Below, in pieces: positions 1-8,532 of a stretch of 64,000 nucleotides of DNA. The stretch is from Ruminococcus sp. UBA3665. Lineage in GTDB: Bacteria; Bacillota; Clostridia; Oscillospirales; Ruminococcaceae. The stretch is from positions 25,356 to 89,355 of the forward strand of contig DFJS01000101.1 of assembly GCA_002373165.1 (NCBI GenBank), read 5' to 3'. Position numbers and translations under genes: made by a program. How positions within the stretch are numbered: the stretch's first letter is position 1; the number at the start of each line of letters is the position of its first letter. The notes beneath the pieces were generated by a model. The model was not told the DNA's origin. It made no database searches and worked only from the letters and a program-made list of their open reading frames with translations.

Positions 1-155
1 GTACCTTCGCTGGAGAGAGAGGTTTCCTTGCCGGCATTTTCTGTATAAGCAATGGAAACGGCTTTTGTTTCAGCATAAGCGGTAAGACTGCTTACACTTG
101 CGGTAGCGGCTGCCAGCACCAGAGCCAGCACAGCCAGGATTTTCTTTTGTCTCAT
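1..155 (-). CDS. Secreted protein, N-terminal fragment (runs off the window)
   Basis: Only the first 51 codons are in the window. The reading frame starts at an ATG ending at 155, preceded by a perfect AAGGAGG ribosome-binding site. The product begins with a basic stretch (MRQKK), a long Ala/Leu/Val core and a likely signal-peptidase site near TAYA-ET at about residue 28, so it is exported. The mature part seen so far (about 23 residues) is Ser/Thr/Glu rich and has no recognisable domain. An extended -10 promoter lies upstream at 209-237. What the full protein does cannot be told from this fragment. Confidence 0.75.
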   Translation of the reverse strand, partial: MRQKKILAVLALVLAAATASVSSLTAYAETKAVSIAYTENAGKETSLSSEG

Positions 156-613
156 GGAAATTTTCCTCCTTGATAAGTAAATGAGATATTTGCTTTGGAA
201 TTTCATTTATTATAGCACAAAACGCTGAACAAAACAAGAATTTTTCCCGTTTTTCTGTTATCTGCACAAAAAACGGCTTAGAAACTCTGCGATTCTCATA
301 TAAATTTATCATATTCATGCATTGATCAAACAGCATCTTAAAAAAATCAGGAATTGTGTTTTTCAGATTTTTCAGGCAGGCTTATTTTTCCAGACAAAAA
401 AATCCATATTCTGGAAAAAGCGAGCGATTCTGTTCTTTTATTTTGTATTATTTCTATAAAAATAAACTTATAGTATAATAAAACGGCATTCTGCACAAAT
501 CGCCGCTGAAAAAATTCTGAAAGATTGGCATCCAGAATATTGACGGAATCTCTCTTTTTTATTATACTAAAAATCAGTAAGGCCTTGCGATAAGAAGGAG
601 GATATATTTTATT
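156..613. other. 458-bp intergenic region between divergent genes
   Basis: No credible gene is seen. The region holds the minus-strand promoter at 209-237 and, for the ACP gene, a plus-strand TATAAT at 474-479 with only a poor -35. A 9-bp inverted repeat (arms 385-393 and 411-419, TTTTTCCAG/CTGGAAAAA, 17-nt spacer) could be an operator or a weak terminator. The rest is AT-rich without clear structure. Confidence 0.5.
209..237 (-). promoter_or_regulatory. Promoter of the secreted-protein gene
   Basis: On the minus strand TTGTTT (232-237) is followed after 17 bp by TATAAT (209-214), with a TGC extended -10. It lies about 55 bp upstream of the ATG at 155. Confidence 0.6.
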
Positions 614-847
614 ATGAATTTCAGAACAATCGCCGCTATTGTGGCAGAACAATTTGACATGGATATTGATGACCTGAACGAACATACCGATATTCTGGAA
701 GACCTGAATGCTACTTCTATGGATGCGGTAGAACTGATTATGTCGATTGAAAGCGCAACAGATATTAAAATTCCGGACGAAATAGTAGATTCTATTCATA
801 CGATAGGGGATATTGTCAATTATCTGGCTGAGCATGACGAAGACTAA
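614..847 (+). CDS. Acyl carrier protein-like (orphan ACP)
   Basis: This 77-residue acidic protein has the four-helix ACP pattern. The phosphopantetheine serine is Ser35 in the motif NATSMDAVEL, where fatty-acid ACPs normally have a GxDSLD-type motif. It starts at an ATG behind AAGGAGG. It differs clearly from the second ACP in the window (11159-11383), which has the canonical IDSLDL motif and sits inside the fab operon. The gene appears to be alone: the next gene has its own promoter at 867-895. A role as carrier for a dedicated acyl or amino-acyl modification is possible, but no partner synthase or ligase is adjacent. Confidence 0.85.
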   Translation: MNFRTIAAIVAEQFDMDIDDLNEHTDILEDLNATSMDAVELIMSIESATDIKIPDEIVDSIHTIGDIVNYLAEHDED

Positions 848-866
848 AAAAGGCAGAAATTTACAC

Positions 867-895
867 TTGCATTTATGCTGCAAATCTGTTATAAT
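867..895 (+). promoter_or_regulatory. Promoter of the sortase operon
   Basis: TTGCAT (867-872), 17 bp, TATAAT (890-895) with a TGT extended -10. It stands between the ACP stop codon and the gene at 923. Confidence 0.65.
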
Positions 896-922
896 ATTTT
901 CAGGAAAGGAAGGTGTTTCTGT

Positions 923-1804
923 ATGACAAAAAAGAAATATTATCTGCTTCCGGCCGGTATTCTGACAGCCTGCCTCTGCTGTGCCAGCCTTGGCGTTTCT
1001 GCCTATACGCCGGATGAAGTCGCCGCAAAAGCAAGAGAAGCCGGCTGGCCGGAAAATATCATCCAGATCGGCTATAATCAATGGGCTTCCGGAGAATATA
1101 CCCAGGAGCAGCTTGACGAAGCCTATGACAGTGTACTGGATTACAACGAACAGACCGAGGAATTTGTCTATAACTCGTTCGGCATAGACCCCGACGAAGC
1201 CAGAGCTAAAATTGCCGAAAAAGAAACAGCCGAAACTTCTGTCCCTACAGAAGCCGAAACACAGCCTGAAACTTCTGCACCCGAAACAACAGAAAATCCC
1301 TCAGAATCCCAGACAGCTCCCGAAACAACAGAGCAGACAGCCCCTGAAACAACTGTTCCGCCCGAAACACAGCCCGAAAAATATATTCCGGACAGCGAAT
1401 TCATCAGCATGACACTGGAACAAAAACAGGAATATGTCAATTCTCTGGACACGGATGACAAAACCGATTTTATTGCCGGACTCAGCACAGAAGCCCGCAA
1501 CAGCATCATCAAACAGCTCCCTACAGACGAAAAAATTGCTATTATGCAGAAATATATCGATACTGCCACAACAATGGGCATGAATATTACTGTCGATGAA
1601 ATTACAGATAAAGATATCTCTCTTACTGTACGCAATCAGGAAGGCGTTGTTGTGGATAAAGCCGAAGTCGGCATTGTGATTGACGAGACAGGCATTTCCT
1701 ATACCAAGCCCCTGCTGGCGGCCGGCATCGGCATTCTGATTTCTGCTGCCGGATTCGGCTGGCTGTACTGGTATATCCAACATACGGAACATGATAATCC
1801 GTAA
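923..1804 (+). CDS. Secreted, membrane-anchored protein with Thr/Pro/Glu-rich linker
   Basis: A 293-residue protein. The start is the ATG at 923 behind an AGGAAAGGAAGG site; an in-frame upstream ATG at 875 has no RBS. Residues 1-28 form a signal peptide. A helical region of about 75 residues follows, then a repetitive linker of PETT, PETQ and TEAE units (about residues 85-155). Next come a helical domain with the phrase LTLEQKQEYVNSL-like repeats of charged helices, and a C-terminal membrane span (about 265-288) with a short cytoplasmic tail. No LPXTG-type sorting motif is present, so it is probably anchored by the membrane span. The next gene is a sortase 20 bp downstream, and the two are probably co-transcribed. 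No family was recognised. Confidence 0.75.
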   Translation: MTKKKYYLLPAGILTACLCCASLGVSAYTPDEVAAKAREAGWPENIIQIGYNQWASGEYTQEQLDEAYDSVLDYNEQTEEFVYNSFGIDPDEARAKIAEKETAETSVPTEAETQPETSAPETTENPSESQTAPETTEQTAPETTVPPETQPEKYIPDSEFISMTLEQKQEYVNSLDTDDKTDFIAGLSTEARNSIIKQLPTDEKIAIMQKYIDTATTMGMNITVDEITDKDISLTVRNQEGVVVDKAEVGIVIDETGISYTKPLLAAGIGILISAAGFGWLYWYIQHTEHDNP

Positions 1805-1824
1805 CCCGAAAGGAGTAACATTCT

Positions 1825-2523
1825 TTGGCAGATAAAAAACAGAAATCATCCCTGCCGGTTTATCTTCTGACAGGTGTGTGCCTTCTGATTCTCTGTATCG
1901 GCGTATGCATTGCAGTCCTGATCAAGCCATATGAAAAAGCACAGACTTACCTGAACGTCGTCTTTATGGACCAGAGCATGAAAATTGCGCCTTCTTCCGG
2001 GCTGAACGGGCTTGTCATCAAAGAAAATCAGATTGAAACAACACCCGCCGCGGAACAGGAACAGCTCTATGACAGCGGCGAGGTCATTCGTCCGGCTTTC
2101 GGCGAACAGTATGCCGTTCTGCAATGTGAAGACATTTCGCTTTCCGTTCCTGTTTACTGGGGCTCCAGTGCTGAACTGCTGGAACGCGGCGCATGTCAGG
2201 CAACGAGTTCTGTCGTCATCGGCGAAAAAGGCAATTCTGTCATTGATGCGCATGTCAATACTTTTTTTGCCAATTTAAATCAGCTCGAACCCGGCAATAC
2301 CGTCACACTCTATACAGAATACGGCATTTTTACCTATCAGGTAAGCGAAAAAATCCAGTTTGTGAACACAAACAAGAAATACGTTCTTCCCACGGAAGAT
2401 GACCGCCTGACTCTCTATACCTGCGAAGCCCAGGTGCTCGGCACTTCGGAAAACCGTACAGGTGTAATCTGTACGCTGGTCAGCAGACAGTTCTATCATC
2501 CGGCAGAGGAGGCGAATTCATGA
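1825..2523 (+). CDS. Sortase family transpeptidase
   Basis: A 232-residue membrane-bound sortase, starting at TTG 1825 behind AAAGGAG. An N-terminal membrane anchor (about residues 12-33) is followed by an extracellular sortase beta-barrel. The catalytic residues can be seen: His143 in IDAHVNT, Cys200 in TLYTC, and Arg211 in ENRTGV. Sortases cleave a sorting signal and join the protein to the cell wall or to a pilin subunit. The short distance between Cys and Arg, and TLYTC rather than TLxTCxx of class A, leave the subclass open. It lies between a secreted protein and a membrane protein (4-nt overlap downstream), so it may serve those partners, although no sorting signal is visible in them. 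Confidence 0.88.
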   Translation: MADKKQKSSLPVYLLTGVCLLILCIGVCIAVLIKPYEKAQTYLNVVFMDQSMKIAPSSGLNGLVIKENQIETTPAAEQEQLYDSGEVIRPAFGEQYAVLQCEDISLSVPVYWGSSAELLERGACQATSSVVIGEKGNSVIDAHVNTFFANLNQLEPGNTVTLYTEYGIFTYQVSEKIQFVNTNKKYVLPTEDDRLTLYTCEAQVLGTSENRTGVICTLVSRQFYHPAEEANS

Positions 2524-3413
2524 CAAAAATCAGATTCTATCTCCCGAAAATTCTTCTGACTTTTCTGCTGATTTTCCTGACGATTGGAACAGAACTCTGC
2601 CTTCTGGTGCAGCATACTGCCCTGACGCAGAAAGCTTTTGAGACTGTTGCAGAACAGCAGCATCTTGATGAAAAAGCCTATGCTGCTCTGGAAAGCTATT
2701 TCCAGTCCAGAACGAACAGCACAGGCATTCCGGCAGAAGTCTATCTGAATGCCATCACGCAGGAAGATATGAAACAGGGGATTCTTTCCAGCATTTCAGA
2801 AGCTATGGAACATCTGCATTTTCATATCGGCGACGGTTATCTCATTGCAATGGATTTCACCAAACTGGAAGCTTCCGTGACGGATTTCTTTCACCAGTAT
2901 GCAGATGCTAATAATATCCAGAAAGATGAAATTTTCAATCAGAAAGTACAGGCCAATCTGGAAGAAGCCGAAGCAAAAATTCTCTACACGGCGGATACGT
3001 TCAGATTCGGCACAATTTACGAACACGGCTGGTTTGACAAGCTCCGGAAATTTCTGGATATTTTCAAAAAAATCATGACAGTGCTCTGCATCTGCACCGC
3101 AGTCATTCTGATTTTGCTGATTCTGTGCTGCAAAGGAAATTTTTCAGAACTGCTCTACTGGCTGGGGCTGACCGAAACGATTTCCGGCCTGCTGATTTCA
3201 GTGCCGTGTCTGTATCTTCTGAAAACAGATTATTTTTCGGCGTTCGTCGTCAAAGATGCACAGATTTATGCAGCCGTGACGGGTTATCTGAACTACCTCA
3301 CTGCCCGAACCGGCACAGCATTTATTATCATCAGCATGACAGGCATTATTTTTCTGATTTTATTCACTGCAATGCAGAAACTTAAAAATAAAAATCAAAC
3401 GACAGCAGAATAA
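2520..3413 (+). CDS. Multi-pass membrane protein of the sortase operon
   Basis: A 297-residue protein whose ATG overlaps the sortase stop codon (ATGA), which indicates translational coupling. An N-terminal membrane span (about residues 9-31) is followed by an extracytoplasmic helical domain of about 150 residues. Three further hydrophobic segments lie at about 188-208, 215-235 and 268-290. The C-terminus is short and basic. The topology resembles membrane proteins found with sortases in other clostridia, but no named family is recognised. It probably helps present or accept the sortase substrate; this is inferred from the operon only. Confidence 0.75.
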   Translation: MTKIRFYLPKILLTFLLIFLTIGTELCLLVQHTALTQKAFETVAEQQHLDEKAYAALESYFQSRTNSTGIPAEVYLNAITQEDMKQGILSSISEAMEHLHFHIGDGYLIAMDFTKLEASVTDFFHQYADANNIQKDEIFNQKVQANLEEAEAKILYTADTFRFGTIYEHGWFDKLRKFLDIFKKIMTVLCICTAVILILLILCCKGNFSELLYWLGLTETISGLLISVPCLYLLKTDYFSAFVVKDAQIYAAVTGYLNYLTARTGTAFIIISMTGIIFLILFTAMQKLKNKNQTTAE

Positions 3414-3431
3414 AACCTGCTGTCGCTGCTT
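3400..3431. terminator. Bidirectional terminator between converging genes
   Basis: A 9-bp perfect stem, CGACAGCAG (3400-3408) with CTGCTGTCG (3417-3425), and an 8-nt loop. T-rich DNA follows on the plus strand. The left arm overlaps the last codons of the membrane-protein gene. Confidence 0.7.
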
Positions 3432-3434
3432 TTA

Positions 3435-5075
3435 TTATTTCCAGTCTTTCTCACGGATCTGATTATAACAGATTTTTCCGCTGGGAGTTTTCGGAAGCGA
3501 TTCTGCAAACGCAATCACTCTGGGATATTTATATCCGGCAAGTCTTGCTTTGGCGAACTGCTTGATTTCTTCTTTGAGTTCTTCGCTGGATTCATAGCCT
3601 TTCCGGAGAACGATTGTCGCCTTGACCAGCTGACCGCGCTCGGCATCGGGAACACCTGTGACAGCGCATTCCAGAACGGCTTCATGCTGAATCAGAACGC
3701 TTTCTACTTCAAAAGGCCCGATTCTGTAGCCGCTGGACTTGATGACATCATCCAGCCGGCCGATGTAATAATAATAGCCGTCCTCATCATAATAAGCCGT
3801 ATCTCCGGTATGGAAAATGCCGTTTTTCCAGTAACGTGCATTGGCATCGGCATTGCGTTCGTAGCCCTGGCAGAGGCCTTCCGGCATTCTGTTTCTGGTA
3901 TTGATGACGATTTCGCCCTGTTCGCCGGGGCTGACCGGGTTCTGGTCTTTGTCCACAAGCATGACATGATATAACGGATTTGGCTTGCCCATTGAACCGC
4001 GTTTCGGATGAGAGCCTTTAAAATTGCCGATAATCAGGACAGTTTCGCTCTGGCCGAAGCCTTCCATAATTTCAAGTCCTGTTTTTTCATAAAATAATCT
4101 GATAATTTCTTCCTGAAGGGCTTCTCCGGCAGTAGAAGCATGTTCCACGCTTGCGAAGGCCTCGCGGCGGATGCCGTTTTTGGCCATCAGCCGGAAGAGG
4201 GTCGGCGGCGCACAGAAGCTTGTTACCTGATATTTCTGGATTACCTGCATCATTTTTTCGCTGTTGAAGCGATCGAATTCATATACCATCACAGCACTGC
4301 CGCAGAGCCATTGTCCGTAAAGTTTTCCCCAGGATGCTTTTGCCCAGCCTGTATCGGCCACACTCAGGTGCAGACCGTTATCCCTGACGCACTGCCAGTA
4401 TTTTGCTGTAACGATATGTGCCAGAGAATAAGTATAATTATGCACGGCCATTTTAGGATTTCCTGTTGTTCCGGATGTAAAATACATAATCATAGGATCG
4501 GTTACTTTTGTCGGGATACGTTCCAGTTCCGGAGAAGCCTGTTCTACGGGCTGATCGAGACAAGTAAAGCCTTCGCGCTCTTCACGAACTGTATACAGCA
4601 ACAGATTTTTATTTTCTGCGGCTTTCCGGATACGGCGGCACAGATCCTGATCTTCGGCACAGATAACTGCTTTCACGCCTGCGGCCTCGATACGGTAAGC
4701 AATATCATGCGGCTGGAGCATATGTGTCGCCGGAATGGAAAGCGCGCCGATCTTATGCAGTGCCATATGCAGGTACCAGTATTCATAATGCCGTTTGAGC
4801 ATTAACAGAACTCTGTCGCCTTTCCGGATGCCCTGACTTAAAAAATAATTAGCGGCTCTGGAGGACAATTCACTGATTTCCCTGAAAGTCAGAATTTTTT
4901 CGCTGCCCTGTTCATCACACCAGACAATGGCAGTTTTCCGGGGCTCCTGTCTTGCAATTTCATCTACAACATCATATGCAAAATTATAAGTTTCGTCATA
5001 ATGCAGGGTAAAGCCGATGAAATGTCCTTGTTCATCGAATTCTGCCCTGCTGTATTTCTGATACAGTGGTTCCAT
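3435..5075 (-). CDS. Acyl-CoA synthetase (AMP-binding, medium-chain/acetyl-CoA synthetase-like)
   Basis: A 546-residue member of the adenylate-forming family, which converts a carboxylic acid, ATP and CoA to acyl-CoA. Motifs include the P-loop-like YFTSGTTGNPKM (about residue 225), the GFGQSE adenine-binding motif, the YRTGD-type aspartate as FHTGD, the hinge GRLDDVIKSSGYRIGP, and the C-terminal catalytic lysine in PKTPSGKI. The start is the ATG at 5075 behind AAGGAGG; the longer frame to 5183 has no RBS. It follows accA, the last gene of the fatty-acid operon, after a hairpin and about 125 bp with its own possible operator. It may recycle free fatty acids into CoA esters. Acyl chain specificity cannot be read from the sequence. 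Confidence 0.88.
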   Translation of the reverse strand: MEPLYQKYSRAEFDEQGHFIGFTLHYDETYNFAYDVVDEIARQEPRKTAIVWCDEQGSEKILTFREISELSSRAANYFLSQGIRKGDRVLLMLKRHYEYWYLHMALHKIGALSIPATHMLQPHDIAYRIEAAGVKAVICAEDQDLCRRIRKAAENKNLLLYTVREEREGFTCLDQPVEQASPELERIPTKVTDPMIMYFTSGTTGNPKMAVHNYTYSLAHIVTAKYWQCVRDNGLHLSVADTGWAKASWGKLYGQWLCGSAVMVYEFDRFNSEKMMQVIQKYQVTSFCAPPTLFRLMAKNGIRREAFASVEHASTAGEALQEEIIRLFYEKTGLEIMEGFGQSETVLIIGNFKGSHPKRGSMGKPNPLYHVMLVDKDQNPVSPGEQGEIVINTRNRMPEGLCQGYERNADANARYWKNGIFHTGDTAYYDEDGYYYYIGRLDDVIKSSGYRIGPFEVESVLIQHEAVLECAVTGVPDAERGQLVKATIVLRKGYESSEELKEEIKQFAKARLAGYKYPRVIAFAESLPKTPSGKICYNQIREKDWK

Positions 5076-5099
5076 AAACTCCTCCTTGAAAAATAAATC

Positions 5100-5156
5100 G
5101 ACAGCTGTCAAAAAAAAGAGATAAAAATTATATATCACATATAAAAAGTTATGTGA
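5100..5156 (-). promoter_or_regulatory. Leader of the acyl-CoA synthetase gene with two inverted repeats
   Basis: Between accA and the synthetase gene there is a perfect 10-bp palindrome, GACAGCTGTC (5100-5109). There is also a 7-bp inverted repeat, TCACATA (5135-5141) and TATGTGA (5150-5156), with 8 nt between the arms. A minus-strand TATAAT overlaps this region. The positions suit operators, but no regulator is identified. Confidence 0.4.
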
Positions 5157-5171
5157 CCAGATAGCATATAC

Positions 5172-5192
5172 CCCCCTCTGCATCAGAGGGGG
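5172..5192 (-). terminator. Strong hairpin after accA
   Basis: A 9-bp stem, CCCCCTCTG with CAGAGGGGG, with a 3-nt loop just past the accA stop codon. On the minus strand no good U-tract follows, while T-rich DNA lies on the other side. It may therefore stabilise the mRNA end or attenuate rather than fully stop transcription. Confidence 0.5.
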
Positions 5193-5200
5193 AATATTTT

Positions 5201-6016
5201 TTATTTTTTCTTAAAAATTCCGCTTTTTTTCTCTTCAAAAATACCGAACTTACGGAACCGCTGATAACGCTGCGCTACTACCTGTTCTTCTGACAAAACA
5301 GCAAGTTCATCCACAGCTTCAATCAGGCTTTCTTTCAGGCTGGCGCACATTTTGGAAAAATTCTGAAAATCTTCCGGAATAATTTCTTCGGCAATTTCAA
5401 AATTTTTCATATCCTGTGCCGTGATATGCAGACATTCTGCGGCCTTGGCGACATTTTCCTGACTGGATTCTTTCCAGAGGATGCTGGCGCAGCCTTCCGG
5501 AGAAATGACAGAATACACGGCATTTTCCAGAATCATGACTTTATTGGCACTGGCAAGAGCCAATGCGCCGCCGCTGCCGCCTTCGCCGATGACAACAGAA
5601 ATCACAGGCGTTTTCAGGCCCATCATTTCCATAATACTTTCTGCAATGGCCTGACCCTGACCGCGTTCCTCTGCATCTGCGCCGGGATAGGCTCCGAGTG
5701 TATCGACAAAACAGATGACAGGACGATGAAATTTTTCGGCCTGTTTCATAAGTCTTAAAGCTTTGCGGTAGCCTTCCGGCTTAGGACAGCCGAAATTCCG
5801 TGCCAGACGGCTTTCCAGATCGGTACCCTTTTCCATGGCAAGGAAAGTGACGGGGCGGCCTTCCAGAAAACCCACGCCGCCCATAATTGCGAGGTCGTCG
5901 CCAAATCTTCTGTCACCGTGCAGTTCGATAGGATATTCAAAAATCTGTTCTACATAGGCACCGCCGGTAGGACGGCCGTTTTTTCTTGCTGTTTTGAGTT
6001 TCACATAAGAATTCAT
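5201..6016 (-). CDS. accA: Acetyl-CoA carboxylase carboxyltransferase, alpha subunit
   Basis: A 271-residue alpha subunit of the carboxyltransferase that moves CO2 from carboxybiotin to acetyl-CoA, giving malonyl-CoA for fatty-acid synthesis. It shows the crotonase-like core with DTLGAYPGADAEERGQ, GEGGSGGALA and SPEGCASILWK, all typical of AccA. The ATG at 6016 is 3 bp after the accD stop codon, so the two subunits are translationally linked. AccA works with AccD (next gene) and needs biotin carboxylase and BCCP, which are not encoded in this operon. Confidence 0.97.
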   Translation of the reverse strand: MNSYVKLKTARKNGRPTGGAYVEQIFEYPIELHGDRRFGDDLAIMGGVGFLEGRPVTFLAMEKGTDLESRLARNFGCPKPEGYRKALRLMKQAEKFHRPVICFVDTLGAYPGADAEERGQGQAIAESIMEMMGLKTPVISVVIGEGGSGGALALASANKVMILENAVYSVISPEGCASILWKESSQENVAKAAECLHITAQDMKNFEIAEEIIPEDFQNFSKMCASLKESLIEAVDELAVLSEEQVVAQRYQRFRKFGIFEEKKSGIFKKK

Positions 6017-6019
6017 GAT

Positions 6020-6832
6020 TTACACGCTCCTTTTATGAAGTGCAAGCAGTTCGGCGAGCGTATCGCGCAGTTCCGGACGGGGGACAATCGCATCAACAAA
6101 GCCGTGTTCGAGCAGGAATTCGGCTTTCTGGAAGTTATCCGGAAGTTTGCTTTTGGTTGTCTGTTCTACCACGCGGCGGCCGGCAAAGCCGATGAGTGCT
6201 TTAGGTTCGGCAAGAATGATATCGCCCTGCATGGCAAAACTTGCTGTTACGCCGCCGGTTGTAGGGTCGGTCAGGACGGTAATATACAGCAGTCCCGCAT
6301 TGCTGTGGTTCTTGACTGCGCCGCTGACTTTGGCCATCTGCATAAGTGAGATGACACCTTCCTGCATTCTTGCGCCGCCGGAAGCGGTAAATCCCACAAC
6401 GGGAAGCTGATGTTCCGCAGCATATTCAAACAGTCTTGTAATTTTTTCGCCGACTACGCTGCCCATGCTGGCCATGATGAATTTAGAATTCATGACAAAC
6501 ACAGCACACTCGTTATCTGCAATAAAGGCAGTACCGCAGACAACAGCATCATCCTCGCCTGTTTCCTTGCGGGCTTTTTCCAGTTTTTCCTGATAATTCG
6601 GAAATTCCAGAAAATCCTTGCTGACAAGTCCCTTATCCAGTTCTTTAAAGCTGTTTCTGTCTGTGATATATTTAATTCTGGCACGGGCATCCAGGCGAAA
6701 ATAATTACCGCATTCCGGGCAGATATAATCATGCTGTTCCAGACTGCTTAAAGTCTCTTCATGACTGCATTTTTTACAGGTAATTTTCGCCGAGCCGTTG
6801 ACTTTCTGCATAATATTATCAATAAAGCTCAT
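6020..6832 (-). CDS. accD: Acetyl-CoA carboxylase carboxyltransferase, beta subunit
   Basis: A 270-residue beta subunit with the N-terminal four-cysteine zinc ribbon (CKKC and CPEC, about residues 20-42). The crotonase-like domain follows, with GARMQEGVISLMQMAK and the GGVTASFAM motif. The start ATG at 6832 has a GGAGG site inside the end of fabZ; a longer frame to 6880 would overlap fabZ more and has no RBS. It forms the carboxyltransferase with AccA. Confidence 0.97.
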   Translation of the reverse strand: MSFIDNIMQKVNGSAKITCKKCSHEETLSSLEQHDYICPECGNYFRLDARARIKYITDRNSFKELDKGLVSKDFLEFPNYQEKLEKARKETGEDDAVVCGTAFIADNECAVFVMNSKFIMASMGSVVGEKITRLFEYAAEHQLPVVGFTASGGARMQEGVISLMQMAKVSGAVKNHSNAGLLYITVLTDPTTGGVTASFAMQGDIILAEPKALIGFAGRRVVEQTTKSKLPDNFQKAEFLLEHGFVDAIVPRPELRDTLAELLALHKRSV

Positions 6833-6837
6833 AACGT

Positions 6838-7251
6838 TCAGGCCTCCACAAGTGCAAAGGAGAATTCGGCAGAAACGCATAATTTACCGTTGACTGTGCC
6901 CTTTCCTTTGCAGAAATAAAATGCGCCCTTGCTCTTGATGATTTCGCATTCTGTCTCGAAGACATCGCCGGGCTTGACAGGGGTTTTGAATTTTACGTTA
7001 TTCAGTCCGGTAAAATACGGGGTTTTGCCTTTGGATTCTCCGGCGAGCAGCACACAGGCCGACTGTGCCAGAATTTCGCACTGAATCACACCCGGCACGA
7101 CAGGATTCCCCGGAAAATGTCCTTTCAGGAAAAATTCTTCTCCTGTTACATAATGCTTGCCGTGTGCTTTTCCGTCTTCCACATATGCTTCATCAATCAG
7201 GAGCATGTGATCTCTGTGAGGAATAATCTGCATAATTTCTTCTTTTGTCAT
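6838..7251 (-). CDS. fabZ: 3-hydroxyacyl-[ACP] dehydratase FabZ
   Basis: A 137-residue hot-dog-fold dehydratase that removes water from 3-hydroxyacyl-ACP to give trans-2-enoyl-ACP. The signature IIPHRDHMLLIDEA is near the N-terminus. The catalytic pair is visible as His45 in LKGHFPGNPVVPG and Glu59 in QCEILAQ. The start is the ATG at 7251, 10 bp after the fabF stop codon, with GAGGTGAT as RBS. A much longer open frame to 7422 lies inside fabF and is not used. Confidence 0.96.
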   Translation of the reverse strand: MTKEEIMQIIPHRDHMLLIDEAYVEDGKAHGKHYVTGEEFFLKGHFPGNPVVPGVIQCEILAQSACVLLAGESKGKTPYFTGLNNVKFKTPVKPGDVFETECEIIKSKGAFYFCKGKGTVNGKLCVSAEFSFALVEA

Positions 7252-7261
7252 GCCGATCACC

Positions 7262-8515
7262 TCAGATTTTCCGGAATGCCAGTACGGCATTATGACCGCC
7301 GAAGCCCAGATTGGAAGACAATGCCAGATCGATTTGTGTCTTGACAGCCGTATTGGGCGTATAATCCAGATCGCATTCCGGATCGGCTTCTTCATAATGA
7401 ATCGTAGGCGGAACGGTATCATTCACAAGTGCCAGCACAGCGGCAATGGCTTCGACAGTGCCTGTTGCGCCGAGCATGTGGCCGGTCATGGATTTGCTGG
7501 AGCTGATATGCAGTTTTTTAGCATCTTCGCCGAATGCTTTTTTCAGAGCATTTGTTTCAGTCTTATCATTCAGGGGCGTGCTTGTGCCGTGTGCATTGAC
7601 ATAGATTTTAGAGCAGTCCAGATTTGCCTTCATCTCTTCCGGAACAGCCTGTAAAAATGCCTTGGCCACATAAGTGGCTTCCGGGTCGGGAGCTGTTACA
7701 TGATGGGCATCGCAGGTAGCACCATAGCCGCAGACTTCGGCAATGATCTTGGCTCCGCGCTGCTTGGCATGTTCATATTCTTCCAGAACGATGACTCCGG
7801 CACCTTCGGCCATGACAAAGCCGTTTCGGTTTTTATCGAACGGACGGCAGGCTTTTTCGGGGTCGGGATTGTCTGTCAGGGCCTGACAGTTTCCGAATCC
7901 GGCCAGTGTCAGCGGAGTAATGCCGGCTTCTGAACCGCCGCAGATCATGACATCTGCATAACCGTGCAGGATATTTCTGTAACCTTCGCCGACAGCGGTA
8001 GCACCTGTTGCGCAGGCGGTGGAAACTGCTGTGCAGGGGCCGTTTGCCTTGAACTGAATGGCAATATTTCCGGCGGCGATATTATAAATCATCTTAGGCA
8101 CAAAATGAGGCGAAACTTTTTTAGGGCCTTTTTCCAGCAGATTTTTATGATCTGCACAAAGCGTCTCCACGCCGCCGATGCCGGAACCGAAACATACACC
8201 CATTCTTTCAGAATCAATATTGACATCGCCTTTTTCTGGATTGGCATTCAGGCCGCTCTGTGCCATAGCTTCGTTGGCGGCGATGACTGCAAACTGTGTA
8301 AACGAGTCCGTTTTGCGGACAAAGGGCTTACCCAGCAAAGCAGCAGCATCCAGATTCTTCACTTCGCCGGCTACTTTATATTTAGATTCTGAAATATCAA
8401 ACTTGGTAATCAGGCCGATGCCGTTTTTTCCGGCAAACAGGGCATTCTGAAATTCTTCTACAGAATTTCCGATAGGGGTAACTGCGCCCATGCCTGTAAT
8501 CACAATTCTTCTCAT
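7262..8515 (-). CDS. fabF: 3-oxoacyl-[ACP] synthase II
   Basis: A 417-residue elongating condensing enzyme that joins malonyl-ACP to acyl-ACP. The active-site cysteine is Cys168 in VSTACATG. The two histidines lie in NAHGTSTPLND and KSMTGHMLGATG, and the usual thiolase-fold glycine-rich C-terminus (SNLGFGGHN) is present. It starts at an ATG 17 bp after fabG with GGAGGA as RBS. Length and motifs are fully typical. Confidence 0.97.
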   Translation of the reverse strand: MRRIVITGMGAVTPIGNSVEEFQNALFAGKNGIGLITKFDISESKYKVAGEVKNLDAAALLGKPFVRKTDSFTQFAVIAANEAMAQSGLNANPEKGDVNIDSERMGVCFGSGIGGVETLCADHKNLLEKGPKKVSPHFVPKMIYNIAAGNIAIQFKANGPCTAVSTACATGATAVGEGYRNILHGYADVMICGGSEAGITPLTLAGFGNCQALTDNPDPEKACRPFDKNRNGFVMAEGAGVIVLEEYEHAKQRGAKIIAEVCGYGATCDAHHVTAPDPEATYVAKAFLQAVPEEMKANLDCSKIYVNAHGTSTPLNDKTETNALKKAFGEDAKKLHISSSKSMTGHMLGATGTVEAIAAVLALVNDTVPPTIHYEEADPECDLDYTPNTAVKTQIDLALSSNLGFGGHNAVLAFRKI

Positions 8516-8532
8516 ACTAGAGTATTCCTCCC

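Noticed and set aside
347..1081. 244-codon minus-strand open frame over the ACP gene
   Set aside because: It overlaps a clear ACP and the start of the sortase operon, has no RBS, and the predicted protein is Phe/Cys-rich without domain features. It is a shadow frame.
5135..5156. CRP-like site before the acyl-CoA synthetase gene
   Set aside because: The half-sites are in the opposite order (TCACA first, then TGTGA) from a CRP site, so only a generic inverted repeat is reported.
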